From Symsagittifera roscoffensis (taxonomy: Eukaryota; Xenacoelomorpha; Acoela; Convolutidae), in assembly GCF_963678635.1 (NCBI RefSeq), contig NC_087066.1, positions 39,577,223 through 39,641,222 of the forward strand: 64,000 nucleotides of DNA. The letters run 5' to 3'. A program made the translations under genes and the position numbers. The notes under the pieces are model-generated. The model did no database searches. It was not told where the DNA came from and saw only the letters and a program-made list of their open reading frames with translations. Shown one piece after another: positions 44,808 to 56,095 of the stretch (positions are counted from its first letter, which is position 1; the number at the start of each line of letters is the position of its first letter).

Positions 44808-47272
44808 GTCACTTAAGACTTTCGCGGCGCGACTTAAGATAAGACCGACGGTGCGACTTAAGAAAAGACTTAAGCGGCGCGACTTAAGAACAGACCTTAA
44901 AGGGGCGACTTAAGAAAAGACTGAAGCGGGCGAATTAAGAAAAGAGCTTAAAGGGGCCACTTAAGAAAAGACTTAAGCGGCGCGACTCAAGAAAAGACCT
45001 TTAAGGGGCCACTTAAGAAAAGACTGAAGCGGCGCGACTTAAGAAAAGACCTTAAAGGGGCCACTTAAGAAAAAAGTGAAGCGGCGCGACTTAGGAAAAG
45101 AGCTTAAAGGGGCCACTTAAGAAAAGACTTAAGCGGCGCGACTTAAGAAAAGACCTTAAAGGGGCGACTTAAGAAAAGGCTGAAACGGCGCGACTTAAGA
45201 AAAGACCTTAAAGGGGCCACTTAAGAGAAGACTTGAGCGGCGCGACTTCAGAAAAGAGCTTAAAGGAGCCACTTAAGAAAAGACTTAAGCGGCGCGACTT
45301 AAGAAAAGACCTTAAAGGGGCCACTTAAGAAAAAACTTAAGCGGCGCGACTTAAGAAAAGACCTTAAAGGGGTCACTTAAGAAAAGACTGAAGCGGCGCG
45401 ACTTAAGAAAAGACCTTAAAGGGGCGACTTAAGGAAAGACTGAAGCGGCGCGACTTAAGAAAAGAGCTTAAAGGGGCCACTTAAGAAAAGACTTAAGCGG
45501 CGCGACTTAAGAAAAGACCTTTAAGGGGCCATTTAAGAAAAGACTGAAGCGGCGCGACTTAAGAAAATACCTTAAAGGGGCCACTTAAGAAAAGAGTGAA
45601 GCGGCGCGACTAGAGAAAAGAGCTTAAAGGGGCCACTTAAGAAAAGACGTAAGCGGTGCGACTTAAGAAAAGACCTTAAAGGGGCGACTTAAGAAAAGAC
45701 TGAAGCGGCGCGACTTAAGAAAAAGACCTTAAAGGGGCCACTTAAGAAAAGACTTAAGCGGCGCGACTTAAGAAAAGAGCTTAAAGGGGCCACTTCAGAA
45801 AAGGAAAAGACTTAAGCGGCGCGACTTAAGAAAAGACCTTAAAGGGGCCACTTAAGAAAAGACTTAAGCGGCGCGACTTAAAAAAAGAGCTTAAAGGGGC
45901 CACTTAAGAAAAGACTTAAGCGGCGCGACTTAAGAAAAGACCTTAAAGGGGCCACTTAAGAAAAAACTTAAGCGGCGCGACTTAAGAAAAGACCTTAAAG
46001 GGGTCACTTAAGAAAAGACTGAAGCGGCGCGACTTAAGAAAAGACATTAAAGGGGCGACTTAAGGAAAGACTGAAGCGGCGCGACTTAAGAAAAGAGCTT
46101 AAAGGGGCCACTTAAGAAAAGACTTAAGCGGCGCGACTTAAGAAAAGACCTTTAAGGGGCCACTTAAGAAAAGACTGAAGCGGCGCAACTTAAGAAAAGA
46201 CCTTAAAGGGGCCACTTAAGAAAAAACTTAAGCGGCGCGACTTAAGAAAAGACCTTAAAGGGGTCACTTAAGAAAAGACTGAAGCGGCGCGACTTAAGAA
46301 AAGACATTAAAGGGGCGACTTAAGGAAAGACTGAAGCGGCGCGACTTAAGAAAAGAGCTTAAAGGGGCCACTTAAGAAAAGACTGAAGCGGCGCATCTTA
46401 AGAAAAGACCTTAAAGGGGCCACTTAAGAAAAGAGTGAAGCGGCGCGACTAGAGAAAAGACCTTAAAGGGGCCACTTAAGAAAAGAGTGAAGCGGCGCGA
46501 CTTAAGAAAAGAGCTTAAAGGGGCCACTTCAGAAAAGGAAAAGACTTAAGCGGCGCGACTTAAGAAAAGACCTTAAAGGGGCCACTTAAGAAAAGACTTA
46601 AGCGGCACGACTTAAAAAAAGAGCTTAAAGGGGCCACTTAAGAAAAGACTTAAGCGGCGCGACTTAAGAAAAGACCTTAAAGGGGTCACTTAAGAAAAGA
46701 CTGAAGCGGCGCGACTTAAGAAAAGACATTAAAGGGGCGACTTAAGGAAAGACTGAAGCGGCGCGACTTAAGAAAAGAGCTTAAAGGGGCCACTTAAGAA
46801 AAGACTTAAGCGGCGCGACTTAAGAAAAGACCTTTAAAGGGCCACTTAAGAAAAGACTGAAGCGGCGCGACTTAAGAAAAGACCTTAAAGGGGCCACTTA
46901 AGAAAAGACTTAAGCGGCGCGACTTAAGAAAAGACCTTAAAGGGGCCACTTAAGAAAAAACTTAAGCGGCGCGACTTAAGAAAAGACCTTAAAGGGGTCA
47001 CTTAAGAAAAGACTGAAGCGGCGCGACTTAAGAAAAGACCTTAAAGGGGCCACTTAAGAAAAGACTTAAGCGGCGCGACTTAAGAAAAGAGCTTAAAGGG
47101 GCGACTTAAGAAAAAACTTAAGCGGCGCGACTTAAGAAAAGACTTAAGCGGCGCGACTTAAGAAAAGACCTTAAGGGGGCGACTTAAGAAAAGACTGAAA
47201 CGGCGCGACTTAAGAAAAGACCTTAAAGGTGCCACTTAAGAAAAGACTGTAGCGGCGCGACTTAAGAAAATA
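44808..47272. repeat. 26-bp satellite in alternating A/B dimers (52-bp period)
   Basis: About 2.46 kb of tandem repeat. Monomer A has core GGCGCGACTTAAGAAAAGAC and monomer B has core GGGGCCACTTAAGAAAAGAC; they alternate, giving a 52-bp dimer and about 47 dimers. Diagnostic variants recur in the same order (GGGGTCAC then GGGGCGAC with TTAAGGAAAG, then GAGCTT), for example near 45370, 46002, 46261, 46683 and 46996. This shows later amplification of multi-dimer blocks. Each monomer carries the palindrome CTTAAG. It has no long ORF. Confidence 0.95.
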
Positions 47273-47289
47273 CGTTTGGTATTGTGCTC

Positions 47290-47755
47290 AGTCGCGCATG
47301 TCGCGGCGGTTTATTCTTAGTCGATTCGGTCTGAAATTGAAATTTTTCAGTCGCACCGGTCGAGCCATTACCTTGAGTCGCGCCGATTCCGACAGTGTTT
47401 TGAGTCGCACCAGCCGCGGAGGTTTTTTTTTCAGTCGCGCCGGTCTTCAATTGACAATTTTTGGTCGCGCCGTTCTGGAATTGCCAAGTTTGAGTCGCGC
47501 CGATTCCGACAGTGTTTTGAGTCGCACCAGCCGCGGAGGTTTTTTTTTCAGTCGCGCCGGTCTTCAATTGACAATTTTTGGTCGCGCCGTTCTGGAATTG
47601 CCAAGTTTGAGTCGCGCCGATTCCGACAGTGTTTTGAGTCGCACCAGCCGCGGAGGTTTTTTTTTCAGTCGCGCCGGTCTTCAATTGACAATTTTTGGTC
47701 GCGCCGTTCTGGAATTGCCAAGTTTGAGTCGCGCCGGTCTTTTTTTTAAGTCGCG
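47290..47755. repeat. 117-bp tandem repeat, open on both strands
   Basis: Three near-identical units of 117 bp start near 47384, 47501 and 47618 (CGATTCCGACAGTGTTTTGA). Each unit carries four GTCGCGCC-like boxes. Because 117 is 39 codons, frames stay open: minus 47684-47262 (140 residues, 39-residue repeats with four GAT[QEK] boxes) and plus 47298-47822 (174 residues). No signal peptide or known domain is seen, so I treat both as consequences of the repeat, not genes. Confidence 0.9.
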
Positions 47756-47829
47756 GACATCGACCCGGGCGCTCTCGCTGGGCGTTTGTAGGTTGAACGG
47801 TGAGCGGTGTGAACTCTTTTGAAACTCAG

Positions 47830-48880
47830 ACCTGGGCCTAGCACGACCATGTTGCTGGTCCTGAAAATGAGGCCCGAGCCCAGCCCATAAGAAGCCGGGC
47901 CCTGTTCCAACTCTGGTCAAGTTGCACTGTTTTCTTAAAAAAAACTGGAAATTGTATAACAAAATTCGATAGTTTTTTCCTGTAAGCCTTTCGAGTTTTC
48001 TCCAATCCATTTTTTTTGCACAGAACTCGGGAGAAGAAAGCATAGAATGAAGGTATACAAGTGAAAAAAAAAACTTTTTAATTTTGCCTTGAATGTGGCA
48101 AAAGTCTCCTATGAATAATTTTCATGCGTCATATTGAAACTAATGGGCCCATAGCCAATTAACAGACCCTTTTAATGACCTTTGTTAGTACGAAGTGATA
48201 ATCCCTCTATTGCAAAAAAGAGGTTTGCTACTAGATACTAGCTTCCCTTGAGATAAGCAAAGTTATTACAACCGAGTTTTTTTCCGGAAATTATCTTTTT
48301 CAAAGAATGGTTTCATTTAGAAGGAAGTTCTAAATGGTAAATTTATAAATACGCCTCTTATTTGTTTTGCTTAAATAAAGCTAATCCTTGCACTGTAGGT
48401 GGTAGATGTACAATTTTTTCTGCATCATTTTTTACTGAAAACATTAAGGCTGTTTTTCAGCTTTTTAAGTGTCGACTTTAATTTTGTCGGCTTAAATTGC
48501 TCACACTTACTTTCTATTTGAATAACCTCGTTTTCTTAAAGAGCATTAAAAAACTTAGATTAAAATAAAACTAAATTAAATTTTGATCAAAGTTTTTTCA
48601 TCGAAATTTTTCTTGAGGTGCTTGAAACCATGAGTTAGTACGCAATTTAACTGGTATAATTTTCAATCTGTTTTTTTTTCAGTTGACTTTTTTTTGGTTT
48701 AAGTGCTTTCTAGTCTATGTATTATTGCAAAACAATTTTTTAAAAATAAATGATAGACTCAAAAATTAGGAGACCTGGAGGGCTATCAAATCATAAAATG
48801 CATTTTAGAAATTTCTATCCATATTTTGCTGGTAATTTTTGGATTTTTTTCTGTCAATTTGTCAAACTTAGGCTTTTTTG
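47830..48880. other. Gene-free stretch
   Basis: A GC-rich patch at 47830-47910 follows the satellites; the rest is AT-rich without a supportable gene. Confidence 0.4.
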
Positions 48881-48882
48881 TC

Positions 48883-49180
48883 TATTTGTTTCTAACAGAC
48901 TTATTTTTTCCTCCCGTTATGTATAGTGTTAATTTTTCATTTGCAAATTAATGTAAGTTAGATTGTCTTTGTAGAGACCTGTGATATCCTACGAGGCTAT
49001 CTTGATGGAAAACTATTAATTGGATTAACAATCGAATTCTTGGGAATTTTAAATTAGTTTGTCATCAAGATAGCCTTGCAGGGTATCACAAGGGTTTACA
49101 AAGACAATCTAATTTAGATTAATTTCTAAATGAAAATCTAACCTATACAGAACAGGAGGAAAAATAAATCTATTAGAAAC
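48883..49180. repeat. Foldback element (long inverted repeat, about 300 bp)
   Basis: The left arm contains TTTGTTTCTAACAGACTTAT, TTAGATTGTCTTTGTAGAGA and GAGGCTATCTTGATG. The right arm contains the near reverse complements CATCAAGATAGCCTTGC, TTTACAAAGACAATCTAA and ATAAATCTATTAGAAACGAA. The arms are about 120-130 bases around a loop of about 50. It is non-coding and MITE-like. Confidence 0.8.
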
Positions 49181-49539
49181 GAATAGCGAAAACAAATAAA
49201 ATTCAAAGAATTCAATTGTTAATCAAATAAATAGCTTTATCTCTGAGAACTGCTGAGATCTACGTTGTTTCATGTTAGTCTAAGCACTGTAGCAAAGGTT
49301 TTAGATACAGTGACCTTGGACAATGATTTCATATAAACAGAATAGTTCAATGAAAGTTAGATCACGTTACTGCTACTGCAGTAGCAGCATCACATACCCC
49401 CCCCCCTAGAAAAAAATTGTCTTCATTTCATTTAAGAAGTTTTTCAAAACAACAAAAAGATTTTTCAATCTCAGTTCTAATAGTTTGTTTTAATTAAAAT
49501 TGTTAAGTTTTTGAGTTTTTTCTTCAGTCTTCGTCCAGT

Positions 49540-50978
49540 TCTATCCTCCAAGTGGGTTCCCAATCTACTCCTTCGTCGAGAATGGCCTATCCGAAATTGC
49601 GTCTGAACAGATGTATTTCCAGGAGCACCAGTCGCCTTTCAAATGGTCTGTCAACCCGCGTCTTCAAGTACGTTAGTCGTCTTCTATGTTCTTGCAGAAC
49701 CGCCTCAAGCAGCGCTCCCCCTGAAAGTTCTTCCTCCGAGATTTTTTTGATGGATTGCTTGACTGGGTCACTAAAACGTTGGGTTTCTTTACTCTTCTTT
49801 TCTCGGGTGTAATCCTAACCCCGTTGTATTCCATGCTGAAGTCGTCTGATGCGCCTGTTGATGGGTCAAGTCTTTCATCTCTCTCGCCCGCGGATTGATT
49901 TTTCCCTCTCAGTTCGTCGGTCACTTTTTGCACTCACTGTTTTAGTATTTGGTCCGTCAGGGTTTCTCAATTAGCCGGCGCTAAATTTTGACTTTGGAAG
50001 GTGTCTAAGATATCTTCGGGTTCGGTGGACATATCCACTTTCTTCAGTTTTCCCTTCTGCTGTTTCCGGGTTGTTGAACTGGATTGCGCTTCTTTGTTTG
50101 TTTCCTTTTTTCTATGTCGGGTTGACTGGCTGCTGTCGCAGCTTTGTCTTTTCCTGCGTCTTTTGCAGTTTTGTTTTTCTCGGATTTTTTCAAAACGACT
50201 TCTCTCTGGGTTTTTGGGCCGCAAAACGATCCCGGCCATCCTTTGTTCGGCTTAGCCCTCTTGATGGCGAGATTTAGCCCCCTCCCAGCTTCTGCATCCT
50301 TCGAGGTGATTATTGTGGGGCTCGAGATCGAAATTGTTTGTCGATAAACGACAAATCTGACTGCTGTGTCTGCCATTGCAACTCCTCATCTGAGTCGCTT
50401 TCCTCCAACTTCTTCGGTGCACTGATCTTCTGGAGTTTTTTCCGTGGCTCCGCTGATCGGCTCTGACTCGAGCCTTGCGCTAGTTTTCGTTGCAGACTGA
50501 ATTTTGCTTCTGCAATATCCGATTTCCGGTAGAATGAATCTCCGCAAGTTTTCACTGTTGACCTTGTCTCGAACGCTAACTTTCCTTTTAACGGTTTCGT
50601 GAGTCCCTGGCCGCTTTTTTGAAGGTCATCTTTTCGAAGAATAGTTACCTTTAGTGATGGCGGATTCTCCTCCTCCTTGTGTTCAATGAATCCCTTCTCC
50701 CAGTAATAGATCATTTCTTTCTTGAATTCACGATTGGATTAATCGGCTGCATCCACAATTTGTTGTATGTCGTTCTTCGCGGCGTCTCTGCGGTCTTCAT
50801 TCAATCTGGCGTTTGCTTCCAAAAGGTCTTTAAGGGCTTTTGCTCGTTGACGATCTCGTGCTGTGCTCAATTGTTGTTTGTACATCAGACTTGTGTCTCT
50901 GCTGAGGGCCCCCTTTTTGACGATTTTTAAGGTTTTCCTGGACTGATTGATCCTTCTTTTAAGTTGCGACGCTGTCAA
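49540..50978 (-). pseudogene. Unrecognised frame-broken minus-strand coding region
   Basis: Successive open frames run 50978-50739, 50714-50310, 50376-50044, 50239-49967 and 49933-49673, and together look like one former protein of about 430 residues with several frameshifts. It is very hydrophilic and Lys/Arg/Ser-rich: a coiled-coil-like start (SQLKRRINQSRKTLKIVKKG), an acidic patch EESDSDEELQ, and a tail PEKRRVKKPNVLV. No polymerase, protease or zinc-finger motif is seen. A nucleic-acid-binding element protein (gag/ORF1-like) is possible, but I do not recognise it. Confidence 0.45.
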
Positions 50979-50999
50979 CGCTTATCGTTCCAGATATTT

Positions 51000-51925
51000 T
51001 TTGTCTAAATAATTAGAATTCGTTATCAATTTATCACGTAATTTTTTAAATTCGTGTTTTGGGAGTCTTCCGAGAAGTGCATGAAATGTAGAAACTTCTA
51101 TGTAGCCTACTGCGACCCTTTAGGATTTTCAGTTTTACTTACCGGTTTTGGCTTGATATCTTTTGTTTTGAGTTGAATTGCAAAGTTTGTGTTTCTAACG
51201 AATGATTTTCCGTAACTAATTATTATATTCACATTTACAAGCTCTGGCTGTTAACAATCAGACCATCTTTCTATAAAACGAAATAAAATTGCTCTCAAAC
51301 TATTCGCTTTTCTAGTGTTTACCAGGATTTTTTGAGAACTAGAAAATAAGACTTAAATGACTAATCAGACGAATCTATCCGATCAAAAACTAGATTGCGT
51401 GTACTCACCCTAAAATTACACCATGAGCTAGCCTTAACTCGTAATCAACTCATCTTGTCCGACAAACGAGACTCTAAATGACCCTATAAAATTAAACTAA
51501 CTTAGATTATATATTTAGACAGGAGACTCAAACTTCTACGTCTCAGTATATCCCAATAAAAACACTCAAATTTGTATCTCAACAGAGAATGAAAAAGCAA
51601 AGACAATAGACTACAAAAACACAAACAGAAAAAGATGATAACTGAATTTTAAAAAGGGCTTTTTGAACCTATCCTAGTGGTTACTCACGTTTCTACGGTG
51701 GCGTAAAATCATAATGACAAGTAATTTTAATGATTTTCAAGTCAGCATCTGCTCGAAACCACGAAAACAAAATAGCTGAATAATGCGCGCTGCAATGCAG
51801 ACATTTGCCGATTGCGCGGCGCTGCTGCGTCACTCAAGACAGTTTTGTGGGTTATCTCCCTGGACTGAATTTCCTTTCCGGAAACCATTTAACTGAAAAA
51901 GAATTCTATCCGGAGTTTGCATTAC
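51000..51925. other. Gene-free stretch
   Basis: No supportable gene or clear repeat seen. Confidence 0.35.
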
Positions 51926-51930
51926 GAGGC

Positions 51931-52375
51931 CAAACTGTGCACTGGATAGGAGCACAATTTTGTGTCTGTATGTTCCTGGATTCCAGAGACAAGTCTTGTG
52001 TTCCAAAATGTAAGTGGATTCCACAAACAAAATTTCAGTGGATTCCGCATACATATACCTGTAACGTAAATTTTATCGGCACATTTGTTTTATTGCGGAT
52101 TCCGCAACAAGCAAATATAGCTAGTTGTTCTGGATTCCGCAACTGTAAGTGGATTCTGCAAAATGTAAGTGGAATCCGCAAATGTAAGTGCAACCCACAA
52201 AATTTGTATGCGGATTCCGCAAATTGTAGGTGGATTCCGCATTTTTGTTTATTACTGAACTTGCATATGAGCAATTAAAAGGTAAAGGTGGAATATTTGA
52301 TTTTTTATCTATAGGAACGCGCAATTTGAACGCAAAAGAACTTATCCATTTGTCAGCGGAATCCACAAACCAATC
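51931..52375. repeat. GGATTCCGC minisatellite and dispersed repeat
   Basis: 51931-52000 matches 24545-24616. After it, the box TGGATTCCGCAAAT or its complement GCGGAATCCAC occurs about ten times up to 52370, often joined by TGTAAGT. Spacing is irregular, from about 18 to 45 bases. Confidence 0.75.
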
Positions 52376-52449
52376 ATAAAACATTGGTTAACTAAGCGGA
52401 TGTCCAATTTTTTGTGTTTTGACTTGAAATGGGTTTGTAATGGCTGTTC

Positions 52450-52695
52450 AGGGTTTGAAATGGGGGCAGTTATGTCACTCATCAGCATTTGAGATGAGAT
52501 GGTTCTGTTATGCATAGGAAATCATCATCAGTATTTGAGATGAGATTGTTCAGTATGAAATGGCAGCTAAGTCACTCATCAGTATTTGAGATGAGATGAC
52601 TCAGAAATTATCATCGCACTCGTCGGTATTTGAGATGAGATGGTTCAGTTGGTTCAGAAATTATCATCGCGCTCATCAGCATTTGAGACGCGATA
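52450..52695. repeat. CATCAGTATTTGAGATGAGATG minisatellite
   Basis: Five copies of a unit built on CATCAGTATTTGAGATGAGA, joined by GGTTCAG and GTCACT spacers, between about 52480 and 52690. The box AGTATTTGRGAT recurs at 55970-56095 and 59650-60480. Confidence 0.8.
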
Positions 52696-52864
52696 AAGGA
52701 CGGCTCGATTGTATTTTTTGAAAACTGAACTGAAATTTCCTCTAAAATTTGGATTAAAAATCCTCGGTTAATTAAAACTGAAAAGGAAAACTTATACAAG
52801 CGGTAACTAAAAAACACATTACGAAAAGTAAAATATTGTTTTTAAAGATGTTTGAGCAATTGGA

Positions 52865-54179
52865 TCAATTTTTTGTTCTTTCTGAATCCTTTTCCTCAAA
52901 ATCTCCACTTTCGACAAAGCGTCTGTGTTGTTTCAATGGCTTACTATGGTATTCATAGTCTGGTGTTTTTGTTGAAATATTTCTCTCCTCGGCTATTTTC
53001 GCTGTTTCTGTACCATTTCCCTCCAAAACTCCACCTTCGACAAAGCTTCTTTGTTGTCTTAATGAGTCACTATGGTATTCGTAGTCTGGTGTTTTTTTTG
53101 AAATTTTCTCCAGATAAAGTTTGCGTTTACCACTCTTATTAAATTTATTTTTCTCTTTCCACAATTTTTTACTCGAATCGTTTGACGTGTTTGGATTCTG
53201 ATGTTTGAGCGTATTTAAAATAAAAGCTTTCACAGAGTCAAGTGGAGTATCTTTATCCGGACAAACGAAGGGTGTAATACTTTCGAACTCCAGACTCGAA
53301 AGGAAATCAATTATTTCGTCAGTTGAAGAGTGCGAAGAATAATAGCACCGAATGGTTCTCTCAGACACGACTTTAACCAATCTCCCAGGCATTATCTCGT
53401 TTTTAGTGAAGAACATTGAAGTTGGAATGATTGTAAGCTTTTCTCGTCTTGGGATGCCCGGCGTGCGAGGCAGTTTTAAGGTCGCAGACGCAGACGACGG
53501 CTTGCAGGAAAAGATTTTGGTACTTTCGCCATCTAAGGTGAGGCAATTTTGAATTGACGGTATAAATTTGTACAATTGATACTGACATAAGCGAGTTTTG
53601 TTACAAAATGGACCACATTAATTTGAAATGAACAGAGCCATGCGGACACGGCTTAAAAAATTGCTGAAAGACAGCTCTCCCTACAAGGTATGAAATTGGA
53701 ATCTGTTTTTCAAAACTTTATGTCGATGTAAATATTATCAAAATTATGAACAGCAGCTTCTTGTAAATTGTCGAAAAGATGATTGATTTGCTTCGTATGA
53801 CCAACTTGTCACCTGAAATTGCCAGCAAAAAGGACAGATTTTTCTGTGGAAACTATTAAGGACATAACTGAACCTGGACAGTGACCTGCAGGAATAAGAG
53901 TGACAGTTAAGGTATGAGTCTCGTCCCCTTCCAATGAAACATTCAATGTTGTCTCATTATCTGAATCCAGAGGTATCATATATGGAGTTAAATGAACAAA
54001 AAGCGGAACTGCACTCAACAAAGCAGCGAAAACTTTATGACAATAAATTTTCAAATTAAAGTGTTTTATTTTTTCGAAGAGTTCAGGCTCATTAAGGCCC
54101 ATCATGTGATCTGTATGACAGTGCGAAAGAAAAAAAACCGTAGATTTGAGGTTCTCACCATTGAAACGATCAATTAAAA
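52865..54179 (-). pseudogene. Artemis/DCLRE1C-like nuclease gene, decayed
   Basis: The N-terminal exon (54179-53813, minus, between an AG acceptor and a GT donor) reads LIDRFNGENLKS, the metal-binding SHCHTDHMMGL (54129-54097) and TLIPAGHCPGSVM, then FAGNFR. These are metallo-beta-lactamase motifs of SNM1/Artemis nucleases, which open hairpins in DNA end joining. The last exon (53584-52865) matches the later part of the beta-CASP domain (RCYYSSHSSTDEIIDFLSSL) and ends in two 40-residue repeats (KTPDYEYHS). The 230 bases between these exons cannot hold the roughly 95 missing residues and contain stops. The ligand aspartate of GDFR is Asn here (53820-53818). I see no start exon. It is best read as a pseudogene. 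Confidence 0.75.
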
Positions 54180-54324
54180 CTAGTCATAAAATAATTTAAC
54201 AATAGATTTACAGATTTGAAATTTTGAAATTTAATGATAATTGATCTGAAGTAAGTTTCAAAATAAGTGAGGGTACTGATAGTGAGGGTACTTATAGCAT
54301 ACTGTCAGGCATTTTCATACACAT

Positions 54325-54719
54325 TCCAACGAAACATTCAATGTTGTCTCATTATCTGAATCCAGAGGTATTATATATGGAGTTAAATGAACAAAAAGCG
54401 GAAATGCACTCAACAAAGCAGCGAAAACTTTATGACAATAAAATTTCAAATTATAGTGTTTTAACTTTTCGAAGAGTTCAGGCTCATTAAGGCCCATCAT
54501 GTGATCTGTATGACAGTGCGAAAGAAAAAAAACCGTAGATTTGAGGTTCTCACAATTGAAACGATCAATTAAAACTAGTCATAAAATAATTTAACAATAG
54601 ATTTACAGATTTGAAATTTTGAAATTTAATGATAATTGATCTGAAGTAAGTTTCAAAATAAGTGAGGGTACTGATAGTGAGGGTACTTATAGCATACTGT
54701 CAGGCATTTTCATACACAT
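54325..54719 (-). pseudogene. Tandem partial duplicate of the Artemis-like exon
   Basis: A 395-bp unit (53930-54324) is repeated at 54325-54719 with few differences. It carries the 5' two thirds of the nuclease exon (SHCHTDHMMGLNEPELFEKL onward) and its upstream intron, and breaks off before the PAGHCPGS motif. It would sit upstream of the longer exon copy on the minus strand. Confidence 0.85.
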
Positions 54720-54742
54720 AGCATACTCTGGCGGTATTTGAA

Positions 54743-55247
54743 CTAAAAACTGTTTTCTAATAAGCTAGTCATAAACATCTTTATTAATATGTTTTGAGAT
54801 TTTGAACCTTCACGATGGAGGTCCGACTCCATGCTGGGATGACCCAGCGTTTCTGGCGCGTCCTCGGACCCGGGCCGGCCTGGCAGGTTTGCAGTCGCGG
54901 TGACTGACGGCGCTGCTCGTCCGCGACTGCGCCCTCGCCCGCTTGCCCAATTATAGGGCATGTCGTCATCACTCGAGGAGACCTCCTCGATTCGCCCATC
55001 CCAGACTACAGCGTGCGCATGAGCGCGACCCCGCACGTAGGAGAACGCAAGAGCGTCCAAGGCAACGCTCTCCTCTTCGTCACTGCCCGAGAGCAGTTCA
55101 AAGTCGGAGACACTCCTCAGTTTCTCCGGTTCCGCCTCCGAGTCGGAGTCACGGTAGGGCACCGCTGTCTCGACTTCGAGCTTGTCTCCTCCCTCCTCAT
55201 CGTCATCCTCGTCATTTGTATCCTTATCCGTGTCAATGGAACTAAAC
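54743..55247 (-). CDS. Acidic, Ser-rich exon, likely last exon of the JmjC gene
   Basis: It follows a good acceptor (ACGTTTGTTTAG) and stays open for 168 codons in locally GC-rich DNA. It holds acidic runs (DEDDDEEGGDKLE, SGSDEEES, SSSDDD) and an Arg/Gly patch (GRGRSRGR). Acidic tails of this kind are common in chromatin proteins. A minus-strand AATAAA (54785-54780) lies just inside its end, so the transcript may terminate here. Assignment to the JmjC gene rests on strand and proximity. Confidence 0.45.
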
Positions 55248-55969
55248 AAACGTGAAACATCATCGATATGGAGGAAGGGTTGGAGGTTCTTTTGTGGTTT
55301 ACATTGGGAAGGTTCAAGTTAGTGGTCAAAGGTGAAAAGAAGAGGTTGTTCACATGGCACCAGGTTATTTTAACATGCAATAAAAAAGGTCAAAAGCAAT
55401 AGTTACATGTGCATGAACGTGTGGAAAGGCGGCAAATCCTGCCGAAAGAAGGGCACTTTGAGGCTCATCTTGTACCTTCCGCCAGCAGATAAAGCACAGC
55501 TTGTTGCCACATCCCCATCGTGTACTTTGAACAGATGCCGTCCATCATGACAGCAGATGGGGCTCATTTCACTATCGTCTGTCTAGGTTTGTGGTTCCTT
55601 AGCCGCATTCATCATGTTTTCTGAAATTCAGTTATTCAGTTAGTTACTCTGACTGCGTTCTCAAATTTACAATAATATTTCAAATTATAGAAAAAAAAAC
55701 TGTTTTTAAAATGTCAGTTAAAGAATCTAGTCATTTTGTACATATTAGCTGAAAACACTGTCCAGATTATACATTTGAATGTGGTATTAGAAAGTCTTCA
55801 GGCCCTTTTGACTGATATTTGGGCAGGCAATGCCCCCACTGGCAGTTCTCCGCATGACCCACGATGGTGTTGGAAGAGACTGTCCATCTCTTCTTTATTC
55901 GCCAGCCTTTCCTTAGTTATAGGCTTAAAATACAAAATTATCAAAAGTTAGCATGAGAAGTTAAACTGA

Positions 55970-56095
55970 GTTAAGCATTTCAGTATACGGGATGACGAAT
56001 GTCAATTTTGGGATCAATTGAGTAATTCAGTATATGCGATTAAACGGGGTGCAGTTTTTGGGATACGGAAGTAAGTATTTTAGTATTTGGGATGA
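55970..56095. repeat. Small cluster of the AGTATTTGGGAT motif
   Basis: Variants of CAGTATACGGGATGA, CAGTATATGCGATTA and TAGTATTTGGGATGA occur at about 50-base spacing, within an intron of the JmjC gene. The same box forms arrays at 52450 and 59650. Confidence 0.6.

Noticed and set aside
44808-47272. CRISPR-like array
   Set aside because: Short regular repeats, but there are no unique spacers: whole 26/52-bp units repeat, in eukaryotic-type DNA.
54943-55255. Plus-strand Arg/His/Pro-rich ORFs
   Set aside because: Antisense shadows of the acidic minus-strand exon at 55247-54743.
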